DNA from: Symbiodinium natans
Taxonomy: Eukaryota; Sar; Dinophyceae; Suessiales; Symbiodiniaceae
Length of the DNA: 64,000 nucleotides
Assembly (NCBI GenBank): GCA_905221605.1
Contig: CAJNDS010002818.1
Location: 72,001-136,000 of the forward strand
Reading direction: 5' to 3'
In this document: positions 9,302-19,437 of the stretch, piece by piece
Numbering within the stretch: position 1 is the stretch's first letter
Layout: the number at the start of each line of letters is the position of its first letter
Position numbers and translations under genes: made by a program
Notes under the pieces: model-generated
Told to the model about the DNA's origin: nothing
Database searches by the model: none
The model's input: the letters and a program-made list of their open reading frames with translations, nothing else

Positions 9302-9699
9302 TACTTCACCACTAAAGCCTAAAATCTAACTCCCCCCCCACCCCAAATCCTCAACCCTGCAGCTTGCGGGATGCGCCTCTACAGGGGCCGCAGGGGCCGC
9401 AGGGGCCTAAACGAGATGAATCACTTCTCAAGCACTTCGCAAAGGCATTCTTGCAGAATCTAGGGTTGTTTAAGGGCTGTCTAGGGTCTACAGGGTTTAG
9501 GGGACTTCTTGCTCAGGGTTTTTAGGGATTGAGGCTGAGGGTGGTTTAGAGTTGCAGGGGTTCAGGGCTCTTTGGGTTTAGGGTATCGGGACTCTGGGTT
9601 CTGCGAGCCTGGGCACTTGATGATGCCCCTAAACCTCCAAACCAAATTTCCCTAAATGCCGAACCCCCTATAAACTCTGCAAATCCAAACCGTCCAAAT

Positions 9700-9792
9700 A
9701 CCAGGATGGGCTATTGTACCCTATAAAGCCTTAAAAGGCCCATGAATAGGGTTCATTATGGGGATTTTAAGGCCTAATAGCCCATCCTGGTA
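9700..9792. mobile_element. Near-perfect foldback element
   Basis: Ends ACCAGGATGGGCTATT and AATAGCCCATCCTGGT are perfect 16-bp inverted repeats, with a second inverted pair (CCTTAAAA...TTTTAAGG) inside. The length and architecture resemble TIR-B, but the sequence is distinct. Confidence 0.75.
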
Positions 9793-9858
9793 GAGCCCTA
9801 AACCCTCCAAACACTCCTAAATCCTAGCGCCCCCGTTCAACAATGCTACCCCCAACCT

Positions 9859-10304
9859 CTAGCCAAGGGTTTGTTTGGAGTCCTCAGATCCCCAAGCATC
9901 TTTCCACGTTCTTGGCACTTTGAAGACCCGAAACTCTAAACCCTAAACCCTAAACCCTAACCCTAAACTGCAAACCCTAAAGCCTACACCCTAAACCCTT
10001 TTGCCTAAACTGCAAACCGTAAAGCCTACGCGATGGCCCTTGAGTCTTGTCGGAGTTGGCGACTTTGACGCTGACAACGAAGCTGGCCGCCGATTGCTGA
10101 CGCATGCTTTTGCTATTTCTAGGATCCCAAGAACGGTCCGAAGAATCACCCTAAACCCTAAACCCTAAACCTAAACCCTAAACCCTAAACCCTAACCCCT
10201 AAGCCCTAAACCCTAAACCCTAAACCCTAAACAGAATTGTGGGTCGCCAGTTTGTCTTCGTCTCTCGTAGGCCTTGGGTACTTAAACCCGAAAGCCGAAG
10301 CCAT
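9859..10304 (-). CDS. Candidate complete three-exon gene with telomeric introns
   Basis: Not recognised. Model on the minus strand: exon 1 at 10304-10233 (ATG in GACACATGG, 24 codons, ending AATTCT|GTTTAG); intron 10232-10151; exon 2 at 10150-10030 (40 codons plus one base, starting after TTTAG and ending TCGC|GTAGGC); intron 10029-9918; exon 3 at 9917-9859 (after CAAAG, ending TAG). Phases agree at both junctions, giving an 83-residue basic, Ser-rich peptide beginning MASAFGFKYPRPTRDEDK. The first intron is 82 nt of TTTAGGG-type sequence from GT to AG. The second mixes TTTAGGG variants with a unique 3' end. No domain or membrane segment is visible. The model rests on GT-AG and phase only; chance is possible. 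Confidence 0.35.
10151..10232 (-). repeat. Telomeric array / candidate intron (82 nt)
   Basis: On the minus strand it begins GTTTAGGG and ends GGGTTTAG, with one TTTAGGT slip and a GCTTAGGGG variant. It lies exactly between two phase-compatible frames. Confidence 0.6.
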
Positions 10305-10309
10305 GTGTC

Positions 10310-10700
10310 CTGTTCAGGGTTCAGGGTTTAAGGTTTATAGAAGATTTAGGGTTTAGGGTTTAGGGTTTAGGGTGCAAGTTAAGGATTTAGGGCGTCGGGC
10401 CTGCCAGCTGCAGGCTTCAGGGTTTAGGGCTCAGGGTTTTGCGGATTTGGTTGGGGGTTTTAAGGTTTAGCCGTTTTTTTTTTTTGGGGGGGGGGGGGGG
10501 GGGTCTAGAGTTTTTACCTCAACCCCCAGCCCTCAACCCTCAACCCTCAACCCTAAACTCCTCCACCCTGAAGGACGCTGCAACAAGGTACGGCCGAAGA
10601 AGGTGCCACCGGCACCGGAGACAGCGGGGTTGTTGGGGCCTGAGCGGCGAACTGTTCGGCTTCAGGAATCCTAAACCCTAAACCCAAAACCCTAAACAGG
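10310..10700. repeat. Arrays and T12-G18 run
   Basis: TTTAGGG at 10310-10375. T12 followed by G18 at 10474-10503. CCCTCAA/CCCTAAA at 10526-10560. CCCTAAA at 10668-10700. Confidence 0.8.
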
Positions 10701-11250
10701 GTCTAGGGTAAGGGTGCCGAGAGTGTCCAAGCAAGCTACAGAGCTGTGACAGGTGTGTTGTTAGGCCTTGTGTGGTCAGGCGTCTGGCGACCCTCAGCCC
10801 GAAAACCACAACTCGCAAACCCTGAGCCCTAGACCCTTCTACCACAACACGCTAGACCCTATCAGCTTTAGCTCACCCTAAACCCCAAGGCCTTTCATGC
10901 AAGCCCTCCAAACCTAACACCCTGAAGCAGCAGCCCCCGGAACCCTTGCCAGGGTGCAAGAATGGTGCAGTCCTACCAGTCTCCTGGAGCGGAGATGGGT
11001 GACCAGGCATGAGGTCGTTCACAGGTGATGAGCCCCCAAGTGCGTGAGGTTTTTTTTTCGTCGGGAACCATGCTGGCCCTAAACCCTAAACACTAAACCC
11101 TATAAACCCTAAACCCTAATCCCTGAAAGATGGTGGCCTGTGCTGGGGTGATGGCCAGTCTCCTGGAGCGGGGGTGGTTCTAGTGACCAGGCCGAAGGCC
11201 GGTCATGCCCCTCGACCCCAAAAACCCTAGGCCCTCCATGAAACAACGCA
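10701..11250. other. Island with sparse heptamers
   Basis: Mostly unique sequence with a CCCTAAA cluster at 11073-11125. CCAGTCTCCTGGAGCGG-type words occur twice (10976-10992 and 11157-11172), a small dispersed duplication. No gene was recognised. Confidence 0.4.
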
Positions 11251-11372
11251 AGCTAGGTGGGGACATTAAGCGCAGCGAATCCGAGGGCCCGGGCTGCTTT
11301 TGCTTTGGCCTTGGCGAGGCTTCGCCCCCCACAGCTTGGGTGGTCTAGGGTTTTGTGCTTTGATTGCTTGGG

Positions 11373-11485
11373 GCGGAGGAGGGGGGGGGAGGTGGGGGGG
11401 GGGGGGGGGGGGGGGGGTGGGGGGGGGGGGGAGGGGGGGGGGGGGGGGGGAGGGGGGGGGGGGGTTGGGTAGGGGGGGGTTGGGA
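11373..11485 (+). repeat. G-rich tract
   Basis: Over 100 bp that is almost all G, with isolated T and A. The long Gly- and Pro-rich frames here are translations of this tract, not genes. A strong G-quadruplex candidate. Confidence 0.9.
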
Positions 11486-11626
11486 TAAGGGTCGGAGATG
11501 TGTCCCTTTGCACACAACCGTATACCCCTCAGGACAACTCTTGCGACAAGGCAGCAGCTGTTGAAGCAGGCGTCGCGGGCGCAGGAGAGCCAGGGACCGA
11601 CGGGGCCTTAGAGTGTACTCCGGTTC

Positions 11627-11683
11627 CCCTAAACCCTAAACCCTAAACCCTAAACCCTAAACCCTAAACCCTACACCCCCAAA
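11627..11683 (-). repeat. CCCTAAA array
   Basis: About seven canonical units. A TTTAGGG array of opposite sense follows at 11806-11855. Confidence 0.9.
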
Positions 11684-11875
11684 TCCCTAAACCCTGCACC
11701 TGAATATCCCTGGGGACCATAGGCCCTCGACCACTCTAAGCCCACTCAAGGTATATGCTCTGTAAACACTCTAGAGGGGTTGAGTTGGTCAGAACTCTAA
11801 TCGGGTTTCGGGTTTAGGGTTTAGGGTTTAGGGTTTAAGGTTTAGGGTTTAGGGTATATACAAAACCTAAACTTG

Positions 11876-11971
11876 GGATGTTCCCCCTTTTTATACTAAC
11901 AGCCCCTAATTGGGAGTATAGTACCCCGATGAGAATCCTTTGTAAGGACTTTTCGTACAAGGGGAACAACT
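11876..11971. mobile_element. TIR-E foldback element
   Basis: GGGATGTTCCCCC...TATACTAACAG at the left, and AAGGACTTTTCGTACAAGG with GGGGAACA at the right, form inverted arms. It is flanked immediately by a TTTAGGG array on its left. Confidence 0.7.
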
Positions 11972-11984
11972 CTAAACCCGAAAC

Positions 11985-12732
11985 CCAAACCCCCTCAACC
12001 CTAAACCCTAAACCCTGAACCCTGAACAAGAAACCCAGCCTCAACCGCAAAGCCTCATTCTCAGCCCCTGGCCGCTTTTGCTTTGGCCTGATAAGCTGGG
12101 AGGCTGCTCAAGGCTTTCCGGAGCGTCTGTTAGGTTCAGGGTTTCGGGTTTAGGGCCGGTGCCCCTTCAAAAAGGCCCGCAGGCACTCTTACAGGGTTTA
12201 TGGTTTAGGGTTTGGGGTTTAAAGTTTAGGGTTTAGGGTTCACAGCCCAAACTTCTATTCCCGCCGCATGCAGGCCTTAATCGCAGAAGCCACACCCAAA
12301 GCCGCAAGCCCTGAGCGAAAACTATTTAAAATACCCTAAACCCTAAACCTGAACCCCAAACCCCTAACCCTTAAAACCCTAAACCCTGAACTCTAAACCC
12401 TGCACCCTAAAACTCCAAACCTAAAACCCAAAAACATCACCCCTAAACTCCTAAACCACAAAACCTAAACTCTAAAACCCTAAACCTAACCCCCCCTAGA
12501 GCATATCCCCTAAACCTTTCTACCCTAAAACGCTGAACCCTAAAACGCCTAAAACATGACCCCTAAACCCCTGAACCCCGAAACCCCTAAACCCCCGAGC
12601 CCCCGAACCCTTAACCCTAAGACTCTGAACCCTAAAACCCCCAAAACATAACCCAAAACCCCTGAACCCTACCTAAACCCTAAACCCTAAACCCTAAACC
12701 CTAAACCCTAAACCCTAAACCCTAAACCCAAT
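11985..12732. repeat. Alternating and degenerate arrays
   Basis: CCCTAAA at 11985-12035. TTTAGGG variants at 12133-12245. A long degenerate CCCTAAA/CCCTAAAA/CCCCTAAA field at 12330-12660 ends in a perfect run at 12660-12732. Confidence 0.85.
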
Positions 12733-12842
12733 GAACTTATGAACCCTATGAACCCAAGGGCCTTGCGACCCATGGTCGGAGGCGCAGCAGGCCCAGGACA
12801 GCTTTCAGCTGATCGGGGGAGTCAGATCTGAATGCAGTGTGA

Positions 12843-13010
12843 CTTAGGTTTAGGGCTTAGGGTTTAGGGTTTAGGGTTTAGGGTTTAGGGTTTAGGGTTC
12901 AGGGGCAGGGGTTTAGTGTTTAGGGGGAGTCTTCGGGTGTCTGTACCCTAAACTGAGTTTTGCAGGGTTTGGGTTTAGGGCTTCGGGTTTAGGGTTTAGG
13001 GTACTGAAGT
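12843..13010 (+). repeat. TTTAGGG arrays
   Basis: Eight units at 12843-12901 and a degenerate set at 12965-13010. The preceding island 12739-12831 is open on plus from ATG to TGA (31 codons) but is not recognisable. Confidence 0.85.
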
Positions 13011-13119
13011 AGGGCTTATAGGATTGACCCAGGGTTGAGAGGATTCATAGATGTAAAGTATCCATGGGTTTAGGGTTGATCTCGACATCTCCCATGTCAT
13101 GCACTTCAGGGGTCACTTA

Positions 13120-13335
13120 CCCTAAACCCTAAGCCCTAAACCCTAAACCCTAAACCCTAAACCGTTTGCAAAGCTTGGGGAGATATAAAATCCTCAAGGA
13201 GTGCAGCCAGCCAGCGCCCTTTGGGGAGGCACAAGGAACACAGAAGCCCTGGCAAAGTAGATGCTTAAACCCTAGATCCTAACCCTAAACCCTAAACCCT
13301 AAACCCTAAACCCTAAACCTTAATAAACCCTAAAC
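13120..13335 (-). repeat. Two CCCTAAA arrays around a 105-bp island
   Basis: Arrays 13120-13164 and 13270-13335 have the same sense. The island between is a candidate minus-strand exon by position only. Confidence 0.8.
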
Positions 13336-13510
13336 CAACCTACAGGCCCGCCCCCCAAAGGGCTCCTTTAAAAGGCTGCGAGCACTTAAAACGGCCGCAG
13401 GGGAACACCCAGCTTGGTGTCGCAAAAGGAACACCCTTGAACCTTTAACCCTGAGCGCGTGATGGCTTATGCTTAGGGTTCAACCGAGGGTTCGGGTCTT
13501 AGGGTTTGTT

Positions 13511-13627
13511 TGGGGTTTAGGGTTTAGGGTTTAGGGTTTAGGGTTTAGGGTTTAGGGTTTAGGGTTTAGGGTTTAGGGTTTAGGGTTTAGGGTTTAGGGT
13601 TTAGGGTTTAGGGTTTAGGGCTAGGGT
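13511..13627 (+). repeat. Long TTTAGGG array
   Basis: About 16 near-perfect units, followed by GGGCTTTAG and a 20-codon plus frame ending in TAG (13640-13702). Confidence 0.95.
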
Positions 13628-13749
13628 TAAGGGCTTTAGGAGCTTGTAAATGAGATGGTTGACAAAGAGCCTGCGCAGGATCAGAGTGTGAGGCCTACGT
13701 AGATGTCAGCCGAACAGCACACATGTGTGTACATGTTCAGTGTACGTCT

Positions 13750-14042
13750 AAACCCTAAACCCTACACCCTAAGCCCTAAACCCTAGCCCTAAACCCTAAA
13801 CCCTCAACCCTCAACCCTAAACCCTAAACCCTAAACCCTGTGGTCTTTTTTTGATTTTGGCAGCCCAACTGAGCATGCCGTGGTAGCGACCGCGAGGTCT
13901 TAAACACCGCGAGCTCTCTGCAGCTTCCTTGCAGCGGCACCCTCCAGGCACCAAGGCGAACAACCCCCTAAGCGCAAGAGCCCCCTTAGGGTTTAGGGTT
14001 TAGGGTTTAGGGTTTCGGGATTAGGGTTTAGGGTTTAGGGTA
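13750..14042. repeat. Inverted array pair CCCTAAA...TTTAGGG
   Basis: CCCTAAA with CCCTCAA variants (13750-13838), a 145-bp unique GC-rich island, then TTTAGGG (13985-14042). Confidence 0.9.
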
Positions 14043-14095
14043 AGTGAACCCTCAAACCCTCAAACCCTCATCAACTCCTAAGCCATAAACCCAAA

Positions 14096-14750
14096 ACCCT
14101 GCAGAGCTGAATCTCTATGAATGAGACCCATGAACCCTACCCTGACGAACCAAAGCCTACGTCGTTGTAGGTTATCAAAATAATACCGCTGCTATAGCAC
14201 AAGATTCTTAGGTCTTAGGTAACTGTAGGTTTTGGTAAGCCCTAAGCCCCAAACAGGCGGGCGGCCTCCGAGGAGAGACAGCTGCGAGCCGCGAATGAAA
14301 GAATCTACTTGCCCCGGAGATACACACGCAGGTTTGCTTTTGGCTCCGATTTCGGGGTTACCCTAAACTACCCAAAACCCTAAACCCTTTAGGATGTTTT
14401 AAGGGATGTCTGGTACGCGAAAGGTGTTAAGGGCTGTCTACCCTGCGCAGCCGCTGCGGGTTTGGCACTTCAGGGTCTGAGATCAAAGGGTTTCGCAGTT
14501 CAGGGGCTTAGTCTAATGAAGAGTCTGGTGAGGGTTGTGTGTGCGCGCACCAGTTTGCCAAGGAATAAGAAGTTGCAGGGGCACACGGCATCTGCAACCT
14601 ACCGTGTGCAGTGAAGCTACGGTTGTGGATGGGATATCCAGTCTGATCACCTAGACGTACCTGCAAAACCATCGCTCATGGGACACGTGGTGACAGCTTT
14701 GGGACTTCAGCGACACTTTTACGACTTCTTCGAAAAGAGGGTGCGAACCT
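14096..14750. other. Mostly unique island
   Basis: A weak foldback with GTAGGTTATC and AGATTCTTAGG words (14165-14230) resembles TIR-H. The rest has scattered single heptamers and no frame I can support. Confidence 0.35.
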
Positions 14751-14757
14751 GTTTTTT

Positions 14758-14784
14758 CGTGTGCGTGTGCGTGCGCGTGTGCGC

Positions 14785-14815
<31 letters not shown>

Positions 14816-14822
14816 TGTGTGT
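14758..14822. repeat. GT/GC microsatellite
   Basis: Alternating GTGTGCGTG then pure GT, about 60 bp of purine-pyrimidine alternation, a Z-DNA candidate. Confidence 0.9.
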
Positions 14823-14947
14823 TTACAAACCGCAACCAACTAAGCTGAGACCCAAAAAATGTGAAACGCCATCGGAGACGTTCTGTAAAGTACCTGCAGC
14901 TTAACCTTGTAGCGCCTAAACCCTGAACATTCCCTTACCCAACAAAC

Positions 14948-15889
14948 ATGGATGCCACAGGCCTTCCTAAATATGATCACATAAACCACAAAAGGAAAAA
15001 TGGGTTTAGGGTTTAGGGTTTAGGGTTTAGGGTTTAGGGTTAGGGTTTAGGGTGTAGGGTTTAGGGTTTAGGGTTTAGGGTTTAGGGTTCATCCCAAGAT
15101 GCCCCCCTCAACAAATAAAGTTTTTAAGCCCTCAGTACCGTTTCAGGCCCGAAACTCAATACGTTGCTGCAACTGTCATAAGGGAACAAAAGCCTCACTC
15201 TCAGGTATTCGTGACCTCCGGCAAAGCTCAGCCCCGGAATTGAAACCCTCATCCCCCGTCAAGTCCCTGGAAGTAAAGGGATTGCTTAAAATCGAGCTGC
15301 TAATCCCTACCCCGAAGCCCTAAGCCCTAAGCCCCAAGCCCTGAGGCCCCAAGCCCTAAGCCCTAAGCCCGAAGCCCTAAGCCCTAAACCCGAAGCCCTA
15401 AGCCCTAAACCCTAAACTCTAAACCCGAAACCCTAAACCCTAAACCCTAAACCCTAACCCCTATAGGGCCTAAGGAGTCATAAGCCCCATCCAGCAGCTT
15501 CTAGTTAGCGCTGGGCGCGTGCGTCCGCGGGCAAAGACTTCCATACCCCGGGCACCACGGGGACTCAGCGGTCTAGGAGAAGTACTTGTAAGCAGGATCT
15601 CAAGGGTTTAGGGTTTAGGGTTTAGGGTTTAGGGTTTAGGGTTTAGGGTTTAGGGTTTCGGGCTTCAGCTCCCCACATGCGGCATGCTGTGGCTTTCTTG
15701 GGCCTAGAGCACAAGAAATACGGGGTTTTGGGAGGCCCTTCTATCCATCTAGTCGTTCCATATGAGGGTTTCCGAAGTTAGGGGTTTAGGGTTTAGGGTT
15801 TAGGGTTGAGGGTTGAGGGTTTAGGGCCGTGGCGTTCTGGATGTTTGGGTTTTATTGAGGAGATCCGATTATTCAGGGCCCCTAATTAG
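14948..15889 (+). CDS. Candidate complete five-exon gene with telomeric introns
   Basis: Not recognised. Exons: 14948-15003 (ATG in AACATGG), 15086-15272, 15509-15587, 15669-15767, 15825-15889 (TAG). All four junctions are GT-AG and phase-compatible, and the exons sum to 486 nt, an exact 161-codon frame plus stop. The intron 15004-15085 is pure TTTAGGG-type sequence from GT to AG. Intron 15273-15508 starts GTAAAG and contains CCCTAAG-type repeats. Intron 15588-15668 starts GTAAGC, holds about eight TTTAGGG units and ends GGGCTTCAG. Intron 15768-15824 is 57 nt of heptamers starting GTTTCCG. The product would be basic, with a CCNC cluster in exon 2 and a hydrophobic stretch across exon 4. No domain was assigned. 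Splice choice was made by eye to keep the frame open, so chance agreement remains possible. Confidence 0.38.
15303..15462 (-). repeat. CCCTAAG/CCCTAAA variant array
   Basis: A field of CCCTAAG, CCCGAAG and CCCTAAA heptamers. It lies inside candidate intron 2 of the gene model, in the C-rich sense on the coding strand. Confidence 0.9.
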
Positions 15890-15976
15890 GGGGGGCCGCG
15901 TATGTTCGCAAACCCCCATTTGGAAAACCTGCGTTCTCCCTGAAAAGGGAGAGGGGCCATACAAAGCGCCCATACC

Positions 15977-16093
15977 TTACTTTGGCAGTGGACCCTGGAA
16001 AAAAGTGTATATGTTTAATACGTAGAAGTAGCTATGATTACTAGGAACCCAGAACAACAAAAAAACAGTATTACAGTATAGTACTCCAAAAAC
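15977..16093. mobile_element. TIR-D foldback element
   Basis: TACTTTGGCAGTGGACCCTGG at the left and AGTATAGTACTCCAAAAACC at the right belong to the family also seen at 41.3, 42.8, 47.7, 50.9 and 56.4 kb. The interior shares AGTAGCTA and GGAACCCAGAAC. Confidence 0.7.
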
Positions 16094-16097
16094 CTAA

Positions 16098-16960
16098 ATC
16101 CGTAAACCCTAAACCGTAAACCCTAAACCCACCATGCAGGGACCAGGGGCTGAGGGTCGCATGCTGAGAAACCTCTCATCAACTTTGTCCCTCAAATACA
16201 GGGCATTGGCTCCCTTTGGAAAGGCCAGGTACCAGTAGGGTTTTTTGGAGTTTTGGGGTTTTTCAGACTCAAGGGTTTAGGAGTTTAGGGTTCAAGAGTT
16301 TAGGGCAGCAGAGATCAGGGCTTAGGCTTTGGACTTCCAAGGACGCGGAGCTTGACGGAAATTAGCAGTGACCGTGTTGGCGCCCGTGGTCATTCACAGT
16401 GCAGTCACACTTCCGAAGCAGAGAGTCGCCAAAAAGCACACCCAGAGCTGCTTGGCAGCCTGCGTGTTCTGACTACATCGGTGGGGCCGAAGAGCCTAAC
16501 CCCAAAATCGAGAAACCTTCGAAGGTTTAGGGTTTGTAGGAATTGCAGGGCTGACGGTAACCCCTAAACCCTAAACCCTAATTCCTAAACCCTAAACCCT
16601 GAAGCCCCAAGAATCTACAGCCCAAACTTAGACCTAAACCAGAGCCCCGACACCTGCCTGCTCAGGGTTTGAGGTTAATAGGTTCGACTAAGGAGCTGGG
16701 ATGGCCATCAAAACCGTCTTTGGGGTTTAGGGTTTAGGGTCTAGGGTTTAGGGGTTTAGGGTTGCTCTTAAACCCAATAAGGGAAGGCATGAAATGCCCC
16801 AAGGGCCTACAGAGGGAGCAAACGCATCAAGACAGGGGGGCCCGGGAGATACCCGAGGAAGGCTCCCGGAACACGGATAGGCCGAGTTCGACGAAGGTCG
16901 AGGGTTCGACGAAGGCCGCGGGGGGGGGGGGGGGGGGGGTTAGGGTTTAGGGTTTGTGTG
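16098..16960. repeat. Sparse arrays and a G run
   Basis: CCCTAAA at 16098-16132 and 16559-16600; TTTAGGG at 16720-16765; a G20 run at 16920-16939 followed by TTTAGGG. The islands 16133-16558 and 16766-16918 have short open frames only. Confidence 0.6.
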
Positions 16961-16964
16961 AAAC

Positions 16965-17168
16965 TTGCAAACCTACTTGGTGGATTGCTCTGATCCACAG
17001 TTGTTCTGCAAACGCACTGCAGAGCACAGCCGAGAGGGGACTTTCTTTTGCTCTTTTCTTGTCACTGGGCTTCAGCGCAAGGCCTCGTTCGGAGCAAGAG
17101 CGAAAGCATTTATAGCTTCAGCAGCCAACCACGCCGACAGAACTACTATCTCAATGCAGCCGAGGTGA
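16965..17168 (+). CDS. Exon-like open frame, hypothetical
   Basis: Not recognised. A 67-codon plus frame of mixed composition with no telomeric sequence, following the array at 16940-16955. It overlaps the first half of a local duplication (see 17121-17251). No domain or splice pattern was confirmed. Confidence 0.22.
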   Translation: MQTYLVDCSDPQLFCKRTAEHSREGTFFCSFLVTGLQRKASFGARAKAFIASAANHADRTTISMQPR

Positions 17169-17251
17169 ATATAATCCTGCAGCCAGCGTACCATCAATAA
17201 CAGCCAACAGAACTAGTGCAGCCGAGGTGATAATCGTGCAGCCGGCGTACC
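17121..17251 (+). repeat. Local tandem near-duplication
   Basis: CAGCCAAC...ACAGAACTA...GCAGCCGAGGTGA...TGCAGCC.GCGTACC occurs at 17121-17191 and again, shortened, at 17201-17251. Confidence 0.7.
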
Positions 17252-17790
17252 TGCAGTCAACGCGCTATGTTTCGCAGGTTGGGGTTGGGGGTTTGGGGGT
17301 TTCGACGGCCTTTCGTGGTGTGCCATCCGCCCACGCATATGCTGTCCTGATAGGCTGGGCCCTGTTTCCTGTTACAAAAGGGGAGATGTGCTGTTCTTTA
17401 CTGGGTCATGCTTGACTCACCCTGTAGCCTGAACCCTAAAGGCCCCAGGCCCCTAGTAGCCTCCGGAAATTTGTCAGGAAACTTCTGCGGAGCGCGTTCT
17501 GAATTGCGCGCCTGATCGGGTACGTCTTCCGGTTCTCCGAAGAATTGTTCCCGCATGCTTGATAGGGACATGTTTGGGGTTTGGGAGAGAAGCCTTCTAA
17601 AACCCTAAACGCTACTTAAACCCAACCCTGAACCCTAAAACCGATTAACTTAGGGACTGAGACAGTCAAGGGGTTGTACCTTGGACCCTTAAGGTTGTAC
17701 TGTTGAAGATCCTCTGCGGGAATACAAGGGCCCGCATTAAGAGCATATTAACGGAAACCTTAAGGGGTACAACCTTGGGGGTACGAGTCT
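17252..17790. other. Unique island with weak inverted repeat
   Basis: 17227-17415 is open on plus for 62 codons. Near 17670-17785, GGGTTGTACCTTGG and GGGTACAACCTTGG form an inverted/direct mix around CCTTAAGG words, possibly a decayed foldback. Nothing else was recognised. Confidence 0.35.
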
Positions 17791-17796
17791 TAATCT

Positions 17797-17915
17797 ACTT
17801 TTTGCTTATAAGAATCCCCCTCCCCCAAAAAAAACAAAACACACTCATCTCTGTATTACCTCATAAGGAAGAATACATGTCTTTTTTTTGGGAGGGGTCT
17901 TAAGCAATTCGTAGT
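17797..17915. mobile_element. TIR-F foldback element
   Basis: TTGCTTATAAGAATCCCCC at the left and GGGGTCTTAAGCAATTCGTAG at the right are inverted ends. The interior CTCATAAGGAAGAAT is shared with the copies at 31.7 and 44.6 kb. Confidence 0.7.
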
Positions 17916-18060
17916 AGTCCCTTGACACAAGCATGTCGTGGCAGCAGAGCTATAAAGGGGTAAAACTTGAAGGACAGGGAGATGCCGCCAGTGGTTATGG
18001 ACCAAGCTGGCAGTCTGGATTCTGTACAGGGCGCAGAATGGTCCATCCCCGAAGCCCTAC

Positions 18061-18232
18061 TAGGGTTTAGGGTTTAGGGGTGTAGAGGTTTGGGGGTTTA
18101 GGGTTTAGGGTTTAGGGCTAGGGTTTAGGGTTTGGGGTTTCGGGATAGCCTCAACAACAGCTCTTAACCTCGAACCCTCAAGGGATTAGGGTTTGGGGTT
18201 TAGGGTTTAGGGTTTGGGGTTTAGGGCTTAGG
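18061..18232 (+). repeat. TTTAGGG/TTTGGGG arrays
   Basis: Two tracts (18061-18155 and 18183-18232) with many TTTGGGG variants. Confidence 0.85.
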
Positions 18233-18253
18233 AACCCGAGCCCTCCAGGGACT

Positions 18254-18396
18254 AAAGGAGGGACCCTTGTAAGGGAACCCTTGGGGGTCGTTCAGGGGCT
18301 ACTTGGGGCTATACCAGGTACATATCTATCTCTATAAATAAAGGGGGATTGTATAGGGGAATAAGATTAAGGGTCCCTTCTAGGGGTCCCTCCTTG
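18254..18396. mobile_element. Foldback element (GGAGGGACCC ends)
   Basis: AAGGAGGGACCCTTGTAAGG and the inverse GGGTCCCTTCTAGGGGTCCC pair across a ~90 bp loop. A single copy in the window as far as I can see. Confidence 0.65.
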
Positions 18397-18475
18397 ATCT
18401 CAAACCGTGCTATTCCTATATAAACCCTAAACTCCCAAACCCCTTCAACTCCTGATTCCTCAAACCCCATCATCT

Positions 18476-18590
18476 AGACCCAGGAGTATCCTAGGAATAA
18501 ACAGGGGGCCCTTTTAGGATGTAAAGGGGCTTATACAAAGAACCTAAACCCCCAAAAAAGGGAATAAGGGCCTACTCTGGGTCCCAGTAC
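18476..18590. mobile_element. TIR-B foldback element
   Basis: AGACCCAGGAGTATCCTAGG at the left and GCCTACTCTGGGTCCCAG at the right. The interior has the complete spacer used for comparison with the telomere-interrupted copy at 26.6 kb. Confidence 0.75.
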
Positions 18591-18719
18591 ATCTCTAACC
18601 CCCGACAATCCCTCAGCCCGTAAACCCCTGAGCTTCTGAGTGCTTGCCCCCCAAAATCCCTGAACTCTAAACTCCTGAAACTGCGACTGCCAAGAATCCG
18701 ATGAAGGCAAAGCCGGCCA

Positions 18720-18880
18720 GGGGGTTTGGGGTTTAGGGTTTAGGGTTTAGGGCTTCGGGCTTAGGGTTCAGGGCTTAGGATGGTTGAGTGTTCAGAGGAC
18801 GACATTCCTACTTCCGAGATCTCGACCCTAAACCCTGAACCCAAAGCCCTAAACTCCAAACCCTAATCCCCAAAGCGCCA
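18720..18880. repeat. TTTAGGG then CCCTAAA variants
   Basis: TTTAGGG and TTCAGGG at 18720-18780; CCCTGAA, CCCTAAA and CCCTAAT at 18826-18880. Confidence 0.8.
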
Positions 18881-19016
18881 GCGCCCTAACAGAATCAAAT
18901 AGGCACAGGGCCAGTGCACAGGTAAAGTTCGAGCTCGCATTTCTGCAAGAAGCGTGGCCCAAACACACTAAACGCCAGAACATCCCGGGGGTCCAAAAAC
19001 CCCTTGTGGTACTTCT

Positions 19017-19082
19017 GAACCCTAAACCCTAAACCTAAACCCTAGGGTTTAGGGTTTAGGGTTTAGAGTTTAGGGTTTAGGG
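19017..19082. repeat. Head-to-head telomeric junction
   Basis: CCCTAAA units run directly into TTTAGGG units through the palindrome AAACCCTAGGGTTT (centre ~19043/19044) with no island between. Confidence 0.9.
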
Positions 19083-19202
19083 GCCCAAAACCCCGGTTCA
19101 AGGGTTGATACGTGGGTTTTGAGGGCCCAGCAGCGGCACACATGAGGCATTTGGAGCCTCTGTTTTCTAAAGAAAAGCAAAGCCGCCAAACCTTGCCAGG
19201 AG

Positions 19203-19418
19203 AGGGTTCAGGGTTTAGGGTTTAGGGTTGAGGGTTTAGGGTTTAGGGTTGAGTTTTTACAAGTACAACAGCAACTCGAGGGTTCGTGCGGGCCGTAGAT
19301 AGGATGCAACTGAAGAAATCCCCACATGCTCCCAATAAGGCCGCAAGCATCAGACCAAATCGGCGCAACACCCTAAACCCTAAACCCTAAACCCTAAACC
19401 CTAAACCCTAAACCCCAA
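19203..19418. repeat. TTTAGGG array and CCCTAAA array
   Basis: TTTAGGG/TTGAGGG at 19203-19250 and a clean CCCTAAA run at 19370-19418 around a unique 120-bp island. Confidence 0.85.
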
Positions 19419-19437
19419 ACTGCGGCTGCTCCTTCTA

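Noticed and set aside
11253-11564. Poly-Pro and poly-Gly frames
   Set aside because: Products of a G-rich simple tract.
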